NCBI GenBank assembly: GCA_023213315.1
Contig: JAKCPI010005160.1
Coordinates: 118,966-182,965, forward strand
DNA length: 64,000 bases
Direction of reading: 5' to 3'
Origin: Euborellia annulipes
Lineage: Eukaryota; Arthropoda; Insecta; Dermaptera; Anisolabididae
The position numbers and the translations under genes are program-made. Positions 1 to 11,800 of the stretch are shown one piece after another. The notes below the pieces were generated by a model that saw nothing but the letters and a program-made list of their open reading frames with translations, was not told the origin of the DNA and made no database searches. Within the stretch, counting starts at the first letter, position 1; every line of letters begins with the position of its first letter.

Positions 1-1718
1 AAAGATTATTACTCCATCAACATCTTCAACCTCCACTAAAGTTAATAAAACACAATGTAAGTTTAAGAATGCTTATTGGATATCTAGGAAAATAAATCTC
101 TTACTTCAGGGTAAATATATGGTAAAAGTAGAAAGAACTCTTTTTCTCTTAGTCCCCACTTTATAAGGCTTTCACAGTGCTGCAATGTAGGGGCAGAAGA
201 TCGCCGAAATATTTTCCTAATAAGAGGAAGTAAAGTGAAATCTTAGAAAACGATTTAATTATGCTATTAATGTTTCACTTGTTAAATAAATATAAATTTT
301 GAAAATCCGGCACTCCTGAAGTTGCCGAATTTTCGGCCTGTTTTAAGCTAGGAACACACATAACGGCATTGTGGTGATACTGCACAAGAGTTGCGCCGCA
401 ATAAATGGATGCATTCACCACATAGGCCTACAATGAAGGTCGCCTATTTTGCTGTGATTTGTGAACTAATACATTGTGTTAATCAGGGGGGAAGCCGAGC
501 CAGGACCCAGGGAATATTTTATAGGGTTGGAACCGGGTCTGATGCCACAGCTTACGGAGCTGACTCGTGATCCTTCAAAACTTCCTAGTTCCACGGTGCA
601 ATTCTTTTTCCTGGGTGGCCACGATGATGGGTCTTCCTAACTCTATTACTATTAATAAATAATGAGAACCCGAACCTAAATCTCATGATGGGGGCTTTAC
701 AGCTGAGAGCATTTATCATCAGAAAGTACAGTGAGGGACAATACAAAGTTCACCCATGCCTTTTCTACTTGTGATTATTTCATTGTTTTTATAAAAGAAA
801 ATGGAAATCTTTATGGGAAATTTTCAAGGTTAGAACCATGAAAGTTTCCATTAAAAAATATATAATATTTTTTTAAAAAACAATGAACAAGTAGAAAACG
901 CATGAGTAGGACTTGATATTGTCCCTCACTGTACTTTTTTTTCCTCCTCTCTTCAGATATTTTAATAATTTGGGTCCTCCTATATATCATATTATGGACT
1001 TGGCGAAATTTTCAAAATAAAATGATGTGAATGTGGCTAGAAAACGAGCTCGTAATGTTTTCTCCTGATTCCAAATCAAAAAAGGGAAATGTTTTTGGGG
1101 CGGGGGGGGGGGGGGGGTATCTTATAAATAAATACCAGACCTATTTTTCCTCAAACTCAAATTTTAAATAAATAATAACTGTATCAGAAAAACAAAAATA
1201 TTCTAAACCTATAGGTGAATGTGAGTATTTGCCAGCACCACTAGTTCATTTTTATTCATAACGATTGTTATATTATTTTAGCCAAAGATTTTTCTTCTTT
1301 AAAGGACCTATCTTAATTTTTATAAATAGACAAAATTGCTGGTACTGAGATATATATATAGAAAAACCCACAAGTCTTAATTTTCATTGTATATTTTTTA
1401 AAAGATATTAAACCTTGGAATTTAAATGAAAAAAAGAAAATTGGTGATTCTCTGGATAAAACAGATCCCGTTAAATTGTTCAAAACTTACCAAGAACAAT
1501 GGACAAAGCTTAAATTGCCCGGCGAGAATAAACATCAACAAGTTCGATGGGAAGTACGAAATAAGATGGTTGCAGAATGCCCGAACCCTAAGGTTTATTT
1601 CATTTTTTTTCTTATTATTATCATTATTAAATTAAATTTCTAAGAAATAAATTTTTTTTAGCCCATCTTAAAAAAAGGAAGCTCAATTGATTTGCTAAAC
1701 AAAAAAGTAAAACTTTAA
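1..1718 (+). CDS. HYLS1: HYLS1-like centriole/cilium protein, 3' end (three exons, 5' partial)
   Basis: Three coding exons join in phase: 1-56 (Ser/Thr-rich, donor GTAAGT), 1405-1592 (acceptor after AAAAG) and 1662-1718 (acceptor after a T-tract, TAA stop 1716-1718). The middle exon encodes a segment with the pattern DPV, Y, W, LPGE, RW, VR and M, spaced like the conserved C-terminal HYLS-1 box of hydrolethalus syndrome protein 1. That protein is incorporated into centrioles and is needed for cilium formation. The C-terminus then runs CPNPKPILKKGSS and ends within 14 residues, so only the conserved tail of the protein is in the window; the start lies to the left. The donor after the box (GTTTAT) is weak; reading through it would instead give a hydrophobic tail ending at about 1641. 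A possible polyadenylation signal AATAAA lies at 1845-1850. The family call is from memory of the motif. Confidence 0.62.
57..1404. other. HYLS1-like intron with interspersed repeats
   Basis: This large intron holds a GC-richer repeat at roughly 475-650, a complete MITE at 729-931 and a G-homopolymer near 1100-1117. No further exon was recognised. Confidence 0.5.
729..931. mobile_element. Tc1/mariner-type MITE, 203 bp, TA target
   Basis: The termini CAGTGAGGGACAATA and TATTGTCCCTCACTG are perfect inverted repeats, flanked by TA at 727-728 and 932-933. The inner sequence is also partly inverted (two copies of a CTACTTGT-type motif in opposite orientation). A related half-copy begins near 15050, and an end-like piece is near 54870. 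No transposase is encoded, so it is a non-autonomous copy inside the HYLS1-like intron. Confidence 0.85.
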
Positions 1719-3703
1719 TTAAGAGAGAAGTAAAATTATGAGTTGCATTTATATTTTTTATAACATGGATAATTATTTAATTCCTAAATGACATAAATTT
1801 TTGTAATTTCATTTTGTTATTATTGTATTTAAAGAATATGAATCAATAAATTTGACAAAGAAACAATTAATATTACTTTTATTATTTTTCTATTCTCTTT
1901 ATGCCAGCCTTCTTCCTTCTCCCTATAAGCGCCAGGTCTAGTTTGAAAATAATTTCAAAAAATATAATTAATTATTCTCTATTGATTAAATATTGCTTGA
2001 CTATTGCACAGATTGCAGGAACGTTAAAAAAAAAATTTCGGTACAAGTCTCTAGATTCTCCTGATTAATTTTTATTACATAATTTTAGAGGAACCACGGA
2101 TGGGGGGCCCCATAACCCCCCCCCCCCCCATGACCTAGCAAGGGGACAACAACATACCCAGAAACGGCTCTGATTGTTGCACAAGTCTATTAAGCGTAAA
2201 AAATCTGGTGTGACATCGCACCAGATTTGTTTGTGTCGAGATATATTTAGTTTCCCATCATCACCCACCTTAGTTCCAAACTTACGTTTTAAATGTTAAT
2301 CTGCTTGAAATAAACTTTGGTTATTTTTCAAAATTTTAATCTCATATTTGGATATTTTATACACAATAGAGAATCCTAAATAAATACAAAATTTCATAAG
2401 AATTGTGCTTTTATAAAAGATACATAATATATAATAACAATAATGAAGTATTTATTGTTAACAGATCAATGAAAATCAACCAAATGCATTAAATATTATT
2501 AGATACCATTCTGACATCTCTTGGCAAATTTTTGAATTACTTCATATTTTGGGCATACTTTTTATGACACACTACGCCATCTTATCGGGAAAAACATGCG
2601 TAACACCTTCGCTCCTGTTCCGCCTTAACTCATTTTCATTGCTGCCTACTACTGTCGTTGCTACTTTGATATTAATCTGCTCAGCTATATAATTCATACA
2701 TAAGACAATTTAATTAAAATTGGAGGAGTAGGGAAATTAATAAAACATTTTTGGGATATTTTAATATTGTTATTATTCAATTAACAATACCTTTTGATCA
2801 CAAATTCTGAAACCTACATTCACATGAAAAATAATATCAACGAGTTATTTTGAAAAATTAATTATGATTTTCAACACAACATTATACTTGTATAAAAAAA
2901 TATTCTTGAGTTTATTCTTATTCATTAGATTAAATATAATTTTTTGATTAATTTTAAATTAGCTTTAAAAAGATGTTGGGCAAAATAATAATCTAATTAA
3001 GAAAGATATTTTTTTACAAAAAATACAATGAGTACTAGTAGCTATAATTTTTTTGATAAAATTTCTAATTTAATTTATTTTAAAAACTAAATTAATTATT
3101 TATATTAATCCAGTGATATTTCAAAAATTTTGCTATTATTAATAAATAAAATGAAATTAAGAACTTTTTTGAAAGCAATAATAATCATACTTAAAACTAG
3201 ATATTCATAGTATAATTAAATAGAATAATATAATACATCAACAAAATCACATCAATGAGTTATTTTTAATTAACATAAAATACATCAACAAAAATAAAAA
3301 ATAATCGTTATACAAATAAAATAATTTTAATTAAAAATTTAACAATAAAATAAAATAATTCATAAATATAACAGTAATAAATTCTCTGAATTTTTTAACT
3401 ATATCGATCAGTAAAAGGTTTCTTTTTTATTTCTATATGTATTCATTTAAAAGAGAATATTTTCATTTACAGAATTTAAAAAATTAGTTAAAAAAATACT
3501 TGGTACATTTGAAAACTTTTGCGGAAAATAAGAAAAATAAATGACTAGTATCATTTTTAAAGCGTCGATAATTTAAAAAAAAAAAAAAGAACAATTTATA
3601 GTATTTTTTTCTCAACCAGGAATATAAATAATATTTTTTTTACAATTATTTTCTTTGTAATAATGCAAATATTAGAAAAAAATAACTTCAACAAGGTTCA
3701 TGT
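1719..3703. other. AT-rich convergent intergenic region
   Basis: This lies between the ends of the HYLS1-like gene and the C9orf72 orthologue, which are transcribed toward each other. It holds a C-homopolymer near 2117-2128 and one copy of the TCTGGTGTGAC repeat family at about 2205-2270, also seen at 30.8, 44.2, 52.7 and 53.7 kb. The rest is low-complexity A/T. No gene was seen. Confidence 0.6.
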
Positions 3704-6700
3704 TCAGAGATTGCTATCTCTCTGATCATTGCAGAAATTCCGGGGCGTTTTTTTTTCTGCATTTCCTAAAACAACAAGTAAATCCTGTTCGGATAGAGCC
3801 AAAGCACCACAGAGATGCGAATGCAACGATTCAGTAGATTCAGAATTTTGACTAAAAAAAAAAAAAATTGTTAATTAAAAATTAAATAAATAGAGAAGAT
3901 TGTAAGCAGTCAAAAGGGAGAAAAATAAAAAAATATACTTTTTTAGTGCCGCGCACGAATCGTTCTCAAATGACGCTATTAAAAAACTGGGGCATCCTTT
4001 AATTTTGATAAATCTTTTGCCTTTTTTCTGAACTTCTTAAAGGAGTTGCTATTTAAACCAATTTTTAAAAAATAGAAATGGACAAAATACCCGGGCGGGA
4101 ATTTCTGTACATTTTTTTGTAGAAAAATTAAGAATTTTCCCAGGAAATTTGAAAAATTAAAAAAAAAAGCTTTTCTGGAATCTTTAAGTCAGAAGATAGA
4201 AAAATGATGTCCTTTTGTCCCCCTATTTCTCTTTTTAGTTTTAATGTCCATCAGTGAAGAGGACGTCAGTTCACATAAATAGGAAGTGGCGAATGGCACT
4301 AATAATTTTAAAGCGTCCCTTGCCAGTTCAGGATATTCTTGTTTTCTTTTCATCCAAAACAAGTCAGCACTTTGAGAATTAAATTACATTTTAAGCATGC
4401 CGTTTAATTTTCTTAATATGTACATTTCAGTTATCTTAATGGGCAATATGCAAATAGATTGTAATTGGGTTCTGATCGTTTGATAAATAAATAAAAAAGA
4501 AAGATAATTTTTTTCCTTTTGGCTGCTCCAGCAATCTCTTACTCTACTCAGTTCACAGCTAATGCTTATACAAAATAAAATAATATTGTCAAATTTAAAT
4601 ATATATACACTTACTTGAACCAGAAAACCAAATTTAATAAAGTTTTTGATAATAATTCAATTTTCTTATTGAAGATTTCTATAAAATTCAACCACTTTTC
4701 TAAAGGTAATTTATTTAAATCATTTAGAAGATTCTTGACTAAATTAGACGAACCTTTAACAGAGTATAATAATGTTCTGAAAATTATAAAACATAAATTG
4801 ATTAAAATTAATTCTCTTCTATATTTTCAATTATTCATTAAGCCCCTCAATGAAACTTGATATTACACCATTTAATTTATGATCTGAATCGCAGTGATTG
4901 TTTATCAAAGTTTTTTTTACTATTAAAAATTACGTTTTGTTTTCTCTCTCTGACTTAGAGATGGGTTTTATTTGGAAGTGCAAAGTTGAATTTAAAATTT
5001 CCAATAAATGAAAATAATAAAAATATAAATGTTCATGTCATAAAAAAACAATTTGGGATATTATTAATGCAAAAAAGTGAACTTACTGCATATTTCGATT
5101 TTCATTCCTTACTATATCAGAAGAAGTCTCGGTGAGCGAGTTCCTGGCAGAATGATTCAAAAGTGTTTGCTTAACGCCTCCGTTTTTATCATTGTGTTTG
5201 ATTAAATCAACGGTTGTAACTGGAAATGGAGCGATAGTAAGATCCTCAGATTTTATTGCTCTGCATCCAAATTCATCAATCAATAAACCCTTAAAAAAAA
5301 TATTTCTTTTCATTTAGTCTACTATAATGAATTTATTTAACTGTTCAATTCCTGATAAATATACTTATATTTACCTGAACATATAATCCTATTTGAAATG
5401 AATAATTATTACTTTCAGTGATAAGACGGGAACATAATTTTTCTTCTGGAGTTAAAAACAGAGCAAGAAATTCAATCATCTGAAAAACACATTGGATTAT
5501 TTATTAAATAACCTTTAAAAACAAATTATATTAAATTTTCATAAGATAGGATTTTGAATTTTTTATTCTATGTTCAAATATTTCTGTCCATTTGAGATAT
5601 TTCATTGAATGGGTTCGAAATCAGTGAGATGGTTACATGAGAAAGCAAATAAGAATCTAATTTTACAATATTAAGGGGTCATTAATTTGGAAAAACACTT
5701 TGTCCTGGTCAATGTTTCCTAGTTTTGAATATTCTCAATTCTATATATACTGTATAAGGATGGATGGATGGATTTGATGAGGTAGTGCTCCTTCCCAGCC
5801 ACCAGGTCGGCAGGTGCCAGGTTAACCAAGTCGAAGTCATAAGGGCCTTAGGCCATCTCAAATTGGGCTCTTTATGTCTGTGGGTTGAGATTTTCTCCCA
5901 CTCCCTACCCTAAGAGGTGAATTATTTGCCGCAAGCTGGACTCAACCCGAGTTGTGTTCAAACTTCAGATCCGTAATCCGCAGCTTATCCAGGCTGCTTA
6001 GCCAATGGCGTCATTTCAACTTTTTCTTGGGGGAGAGGGGGGAGCAAACTTTTTTTCTTAAAATTTACTTACAAATAGGTACTCAAATTTGGCCAAAAGA
6101 TATTTAATTAAATTAATTGTTTAATTGTGAGTGTACAGTTTATATACTCGTAAATATATTTTGAAATATTTTATTTAGAATAATATAAAAATCAGAGCCC
6201 TTGGGGGGTAAATGCCCCCCCCCCCCCCCCAAATGACGCCACTGTGCTTAGCCACTTGCCTCCATACATACAGAATATATCAGATAGATAGAATTGAGAC
6301 AGATAAAGATACTTACACGATTAATTTCTTCAAAATTAATTCCCATAACGACTGTACAGCCTGATGTTTGTAAATGTGATGTTAATGCCTTTTCTAATAA
6401 AGGATGCGCCAAAAATTCTTTTGTATTAGAAATATAAAATGATTTTAAAGGTAAAGTTTTTATAGAAATCAAAATATGGCACAAATTTAAAAGACTTTCA
6501 ATAATTTTTTCATCTTGTCCAAAATTATAAGAAGAGAAATCCTAAAAAAAAAAAAAAATAAAACTTATTAATAAAGTTTAAGAGCCTTAAAAACGAATTT
6601 AAACTTTGTTTAACAGAGGATTTAAAATTTAAATATTTTCGAATTTTGGAGTTTAGGCTTTCAGTTACAGTTACAGTTGTTATCATTAGTAAAAGAATTT

Positions 6701-8111
6701 CTGTTTAACTGTGGTTTATTTGTAAAAATCACAGAATGAGTGGCCGAAACGTTGTAATTTTTACAAATAAATCACAGTTAAACCGAAAATCAAATTCTTT
6801 TACTAATTAAATATTTTCATTTTTATTTAAATCTAAAAGTTTCATAAGGAAATTTTGTGTTTTCTAAATAGCCCCATTCAGGGGCGGATTAAAGGGGGGG
6901 GCGATCGCCCCCCCCCCGAGAAGAAATTCACAAAGTTAAAAAAAACTAGTAATCTAAAGAAATTATGATTTCCGCTCTTTAGTTTCAATTGAATTTGTTA
7001 CCAATCAATTTAAATAAATAGGAAAGGGGTCTAAATGGCCATAGATGCCGTCAAAGTCCTTAAATAATAAAAAATAAAAAAAAAAATCCGCCCCCCCCGA
7101 CAAAATGGCATTAATCCGCCACTGGCCCCATTAAGAACACATTTGTTTATTAGTTTTGTCTATTTAAATAAATGGAATGTCATTTTGAAGTTCTCTTTTT
7201 CATTAACATTAATTTATTGTAAAGATATGTGCATCGCGGGGTTTGCGGAGGTGTACTTTACGCCACTGCATCAATTGATGAAGAAATACTTGTTTTAAGA
7301 ATAGGAGTCTAGATTTAGTTGATTATTATTATTATTATAACAAACGAGATGTTAAACAAAGTTTAATTTTTTTTTTTTAATACTAGATAAAAATATTATT
7401 ACTAACAATTAGGAATTTGATCCTGTTACTCATTTTTTCTAACCAAATCCTTACTAAATCAAAAAGATTTAAATAATAAGAATAATGTTTATAATGGACT
7501 AGAACAGCAAATGAATATGGAATATAGAAATCATTTTTTTTCACAAAAAACTCTAAAGATTGTGAAACAAAATTTAAATGAGGTACAACGAATAAACTGC
7601 TATTATAAGATGCACATAATTCTTTTATATAATTATTTTTTGAATTAATCAAAGTTAGTCCAGTATAATTAACTGTGTGTCCTGAAAGATAATTAACAGC
7701 CTTAATAAGAAATTGCTCCTCTTCACTTTCAGCTCGAAATCCCGAAATATCCAATGGCGGTGCTTGAACTGAATCATCATTTGCGAAATCTTCAAAAAGT
7801 CTTTTAAACCAAACATGAACAGTTTGGGGTCCCATTATATCATCCCATTTGGAGAGAACAATAGCTGAAATTATATTTTCTTCTTTATATGGTAATATAT
7901 GTGAATAGGTAGAACAATTTGGCGATGTGCTCAATTTGATTAATTGCACTTTGGAATTATTCTGAGAATTAGAACTTGATATAGGTAAATTATTTTCAAC
8001 AAACTGTTCAGAGTTAGGGGAATGAGTCTTTAAAACATTTTCAGCATTTTCTAATTCCATATTACTAGTAAAAAAAGCTTTAACATTTGATTCGATTTGT
8101 GACAGCAACAT
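3704..8111 (-). CDS. C9orf72: C9orf72 orthologue, six coding exons, 529 aa
   Basis: Exons on the minus strand are 8111-7407, 6541-6317, 5479-5375, 5289-5087, 4818-4615 and 3851-3704. Lengths sum to 1590, all phases agree and the frame closes on TGA. C9orf72 is a longin/DENN-fold protein that acts with SMCR8 in autophagy, lysosome and small-GTPase control. Matches to the human protein include SKWDDIMGPQTVHVW (residues ~91-105), SHLQTSGCTVVMG, FLALFLTPEEKLCSRL with GLYVQGLL, and a divergent last third. An N-terminal extension of about 55 residues precedes the longin part. About 35 residues of the human protein between exons 4 and 5 have no counterpart; a fragment resembling them (SFIEGL, near 4850-4870) is out of frame, so a small exon may be missed. 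The first donor (GTTAGT) was chosen because it keeps phase; GTAACA at 7429 is the alternative. Confidence 0.88.
5480..6316. other. C9orf72 intron 2 with interspersed repeat split by a MITE
   Basis: A tRNA/SINE-like GC-richer repeat spans about 5757-6003 and resumes after 6245. It begins with a GGAT microsatellite (near 5758-5772) and is interrupted by a hAT-type MITE annotated separately. Confidence 0.5.
6004..6245. mobile_element. hAT-type MITE in C9orf72 intron 2, 8-bp TSD
   Basis: The ends AATGGCGTCATTT and AAATGACGCCACTGT are inverted repeats. They are flanked by an identical 8-bp duplication GCTTAGCC at 5996-6003 and 6246-6253. The interior has facing G- and C-homopolymers and no ORF. 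An 8-bp duplication plus the (A)GTGGCG terminus is typical of hAT. Confidence 0.88.
6542..7406. other. C9orf72 intron 1 with Penelope-like fragment and MITE
   Basis: The intron holds an inverted pair around 6690-6810. These are two facing copies of a segment containing the GAAACGTT motif of decayed hammerhead repeats. It also holds a hAT MITE (6879-7124) and a TTA microsatellite near 7320-7340. Confidence 0.5.
6879..7124. mobile_element. hAT-type MITE in C9orf72 intron 1, 8-bp TSD
   Basis: The ends CAGGGGCGGATTAA and TTAATCCGCCACTG are inverted repeats. They are flanked by a perfect duplication GCCCCATT at 6871-6878 and 7125-7132. It is 246 bp with no coding capacity. CAGGGGCGGAT is a classical hAT-MITE terminus. 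Confidence 0.92.
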
Positions 8112-8116
8112 AATAT

Positions 8117-8353
8117 TTAAATACGAAGAGTGGAAATTTCCATACTGAAAATATTTTTATGTCTTACACCTTCTATAAAATGACAGAAACTAGTCAATTC
8201 CCAAACAAGAACCCAATTGGCTAATAAATCTAGTAATGCCACAAACCACAAATCATTTTCCATTAAATCTGGCACAGCAAGAAAAATTATACCCAAACCA
8301 CAAATTGTGACAATCAAAGCTATATAAAGTCCAGTCATACCCAAAAGAATCAT
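8117..8353 (-). CDS. Small two-pass membrane protein ORF just upstream of C9orf72
   Basis: The ORF from ATG at 8353 to TAA at 8117 gives 78 residues. A first hydrophobic span (MILLGMTGLYIALIVTICGL onward, about residues 1-27) and a second (about residues 32-57, LWFVALLDLLANWVLVWE) suggest two membrane passes. The frame is open upstream to a stop near 8410 but lacks another ATG. The stop lies only five bases before the C9orf72 ATG, on the same strand. A donor-like GAAG|GTGTAAG at about 8168 and a nearby TTTTCAG also occur, but that gap is too short to be an intron. The segment around DLWFVALL and ELTSF faintly resembles the first half of TMEM107, a transition-zone protein; this is a guess. It may be an independent small gene, an exon of a longer gene, or an upstream ORF of the C9orf72 mRNA. 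Confidence 0.45.
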   Translation of the reverse strand: MILLGMTGLYIALIVTICGLGIIFLAVPDLMENDLWFVALLDLLANWVLVWELTSFCHFIEGVRHKNIFSMEISTLRI

Positions 8354-8393
8354 TTTAAAACAATTTAAATTTTGAAAGAATATCTCGTGCACA

Positions 8394-9440
8394 TATTTGC
8401 AAAGTTATTTAGGAAAAAAAATCAAGTAATTATGTTTTGTTTAAAAATAGTCAAGATAATTCCCCATTTTGGATAAGTAGCTTATTGTTTTCACTATTTA
8501 AAATTATGATTAGGAAATATTTGTTGATAAGAGTATATATTAAATCTATAATCACTTAAGAATTTATTCAAACAACTATTAACACAATGTCCAAACTATA
8601 TATATAAACATCTATCAAATGTCACTATTATAGTAAGAGATAAAATTTAAGATTCAAACTGTGAAGCGAGTTTAGAGCATAGATAATAGAGAATGCAATC
8701 TGCACCGCTTTTGACAATTGCAACAAGTAACTCTTGCTATAAACGAGTAGATAGCGCTGCTAGCGCTCCATTTAATATATATGGGGCATTCCACGCCAAC
8801 TCGACCACTTTTGAACCCGACCATTTTTGATTTGGCTGAAACTTTGTCATCTTTTTATACCCTATTGAAAACGTGTCTGAGAATTTTTTCAGATTATTTG
8901 ACCCAGCCAAAAAAAAGTTATAGCATTTTCAAAAAACATCGACTTTTTTTTAAATAACCGTAAAACTGACAAAAATTAACTTATCGAGACGTTTTTTTTT
9001 TTTTTTTGAAATTTTTGTCTTTAAATGTACTTTTCAGAAATAAATATGACAAAATTTTACAGATTCATCTTGAACGTTTTTTTTTGACATTTTCGGAAAA
9101 AAAAAAAAAAAATTCGGGATGAATGACACTTTTTTTCAACACCTCTGGATCCGCCACTGGATTTACTCGACGTTTCGCCTCTTCATCAAGAGCCATTGTA
9201 AAGATTGTAGGGTTAGGAAATAATGGTAGTGGGGGTTTGTTTTCGGAGGCACAGTTTTGCTGGTCCCCAAATTTGGTCAATGGAATCACTATTACTACAA
9301 CGGATACTGGTGGGGTGTACTTAGCACTTAGTGATTATATGCTTACATTTTGGAGATTGCTTGGCAGAGATTTACTTTGTTTTATGAAATTTGATTTCGG
9401 TTAGTTAAAAATAAAGAATGTGAAATTTAGAATGTTTGAT
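8394..9440. repeat. Intergenic repeats upstream of C9orf72
   Basis: An interspersed repeat starts near 8781 with GGGGCATTCCACGCCAACTC and runs through alternating A/T tracts to about 9120. It abuts a fragment ending in a GCGAAACGTCGAGTAAATC-type motif (minus strand, 9160-9190), also found at 19545-19575. No host gene was recognised; ORFs here are chance frames in repeats. Confidence 0.5.
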
Positions 9441-9444
9441 AATG

Positions 9445-11800
9445 AAAATTAGACGTCGCCACTAGAGTTGGGTTATTTACACAATTTTGCAGTAATTAAA
9501 AAAAAAAACTCGTAAATAACTGTAATTTGCGTAAATAACTCGGGTGCGCTGTAGCGTTTTCGCACCTCCAAGGTCGAGCGGCTGCCCTCGAAGGTGGGAT
9601 CTCTTGGTTCTCCTTCCACGGCTGAAGGTCTCTTAGAAGGCACAGGTTCAGGGAATCCTTGAAATAAAAACGACGATATAACGTTTTGCTTTTTTATTTG
9701 TTGTTTTTTTTTAATATAAATATATATATGGTGAATAAAGGTACAATTAGTCAACGAGCTACTCTAGACGCCAATATAGATCTTTGCTTCTCAATGGTGT
9801 CTTCAATACTGTTTGCTGGTCGAGTCTCTCATGTCTCCCTCCTCAATGACTCTCTCTCATGTTCCCCTTTCGCATCCCCTACCCGGGGATGGCCAGCGCT
9901 CAGGCTGGCAGAGCGCGTGAACGACCCTTCTTCTGGGTTCAAGGGGTGGTGGAACGTAACAGCCCCTCTGAGGAAATTAAACACACAGGTAGGCGGAGTA
10001 TCAGTTGGTTATCCTGCTGATTCTCCTTGGGGAATCCATGAATGTTAAGTCGCCTGGGGGATTCCTTCCACTTATGATGAGCAGAGCTCGGTGGAACAGG
10101 TGTTGATTCAAAGATTTGGATTTGGCTGTTGGTACTGTTGCACAATTGCGTTATCCCCAGGCAGTTTAAGAAACGTCGACTAAACACCAATAAAAATAAT
10201 ACTCAACATGCACTTCGATGCCGAAGCCAGAGAGATAATGGCTGCCAGGCACAATGAGCAAGAGGAAAAAATTGAGATCTTCACCCTTTGCTAGCCAATA
10301 TCCAAGAGAGAAGTGTGTTGTTTGATGGTTCGAAAGCAAGAGAGAGACCAGGCTGTTTCTCGATCTCAAAAAAATGTTTTAGGTTCATAGAGGTTGATTT
10401 TTGTAGAGGCGACAAAATGTAAAAAAAAATTGGATTCGAGCTACATCTGTGACATTCACACACACTCTAGGGGGTGATGAAAGAAATATGAGTGTGGTGT
10501 GGGATTTTTGAATTCACATAATTATCACTGCACTTTCTTTCACATATTTAGTTAATCAAATTAATTGGCACAAGTTGTTTTAATTAACATGGTAATTACA
10601 TTATTTAGAAAGACAAACAAATATTATATATTATTTAGATAAATAAAAGATATTATTTTAATAAGAAAATCAAACAAAAAAAAAAATTCATTAGTGGTTT
10701 GATGGTAAGGGGCAATGTGGGTTCGCTACAGCTTGGCTGTGAATCTCATTACAATCTTTACATATAAATGTGATATAATAGTGTATTTAATTAATTTTTT
10801 TTTACTATTATATTGATTATAGTTTTTTGTAATTTCTTCTTAATTAAGATGAGTTGGGGTTGCAACCCACTCACCTGACACCATGTAGCGTTTTCGCACC
10901 TCCAAGGTCGAGCGGCTGCCCTCGAAGGTGGGATCCCTTGGTTCTCCTTCCACGGCTGAAGGTCCGTCGAGAAAGGAAACTCAAATAAAATATGAGACTT
11001 AACATCAAATAAAATTCATCAAATTCAAACAAAACAAGATTCAGTACATTCATACTTATTAATTTGAGATTTTATATTTCTTTTTTTAGATAATTTTATA
11101 TTCAAAAATAAGATGAGATGCTTTTAAAATGTTTTAATCCAATATTTTTTTTTTTCTTTATTAGACATATGAAATGTTTCTTGAAAGATTTAATTAAGAT
11201 CAAATTAAACACTATAGTTTTCCTTCTTTTTCTATTCTTCTTGTTATATTTTAGAAACCAAAACGAGTATTACTTTTAAATTTTTTTGAATCTTGAGGAT
11301 TCATATAGTAATAGAGAATTGCCAAACGAGATTCCACTTTTCGAGCCATATATATTCTAAAATTAATTTTTCATATGTTTAGTTCCTTATCTGAAACAAA
11401 AAAATAAAAGCAAACTGAATTTAATTATCTGATATTAATTAATAAAAGAAAATAATAAATATACTTACAAATAAAATGACAGTTGTAGGTTAGGTTACCA
11501 TATTTAATTTATGAATTTCATTTTTTAATTATTTTATTAATATTTTGATTATATTATAATAAAAAGAAAACAACATCGTCAATGCTCTAAAACACAAAAA
11601 ATATGAAATAAAAGCTTGTAACCTGTTTTTTTATTATTTTTTTTTTTCAGGCAGTTGGTTTTTTACAGTTATTTACGACGACCTAGTTATTTCCATGGTA
11701 ATAATTTACGCGTAAATAACCGAGTAATTTATTCGTTTGTAAATAACTTGACAACTGGTCGCCACCAGAGTTAGGTTATTTACACAATTTACACAAATTT
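9445..11800 (-). mobile_element. Degenerate LTR-type element with 95-bp direct repeats
   Basis: A GC-richer block at 9551-9645 recurs almost unchanged at 10886-10980 (both start GTAGCGTTTTCGCACC). On the minus strand the 10.9-kb copy ends GCTACA and is followed at once by TGGTGTCAGGTGAGTGGG. That arrangement resembles an LTR end followed by the primer-binding and leader sequence of Ty3-type elements. Between the copies lie about 1.2 kb with no intact gag or pol. Outside, related TTATTTACACAATTT segments occur at about 9470 and 11775. I read it as an internally deleted LTR retroelement of unknown clade inside another repeat. Confidence 0.45.

Noticed and set aside
1426..1635. 69-codon plus-strand ORF starting MKKRKLVILW
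   Set aside because: It is the wrong frame of the HYLS1-like exon 1405-1592; the adjacent frame carries the conserved box and joins in phase to 1-56.
4615..4860. 81-codon plus-strand ORF
   Set aside because: It lies antisense to C9orf72 exon 5, which has splice borders and matching phases on the minus strand.
4820..5080. Extra C9orf72 exon around the SFIEGL peptide
   Set aside because: It resembles the missing block, but no splice pair keeps the phase and the frame ends in a stop; left unassigned.
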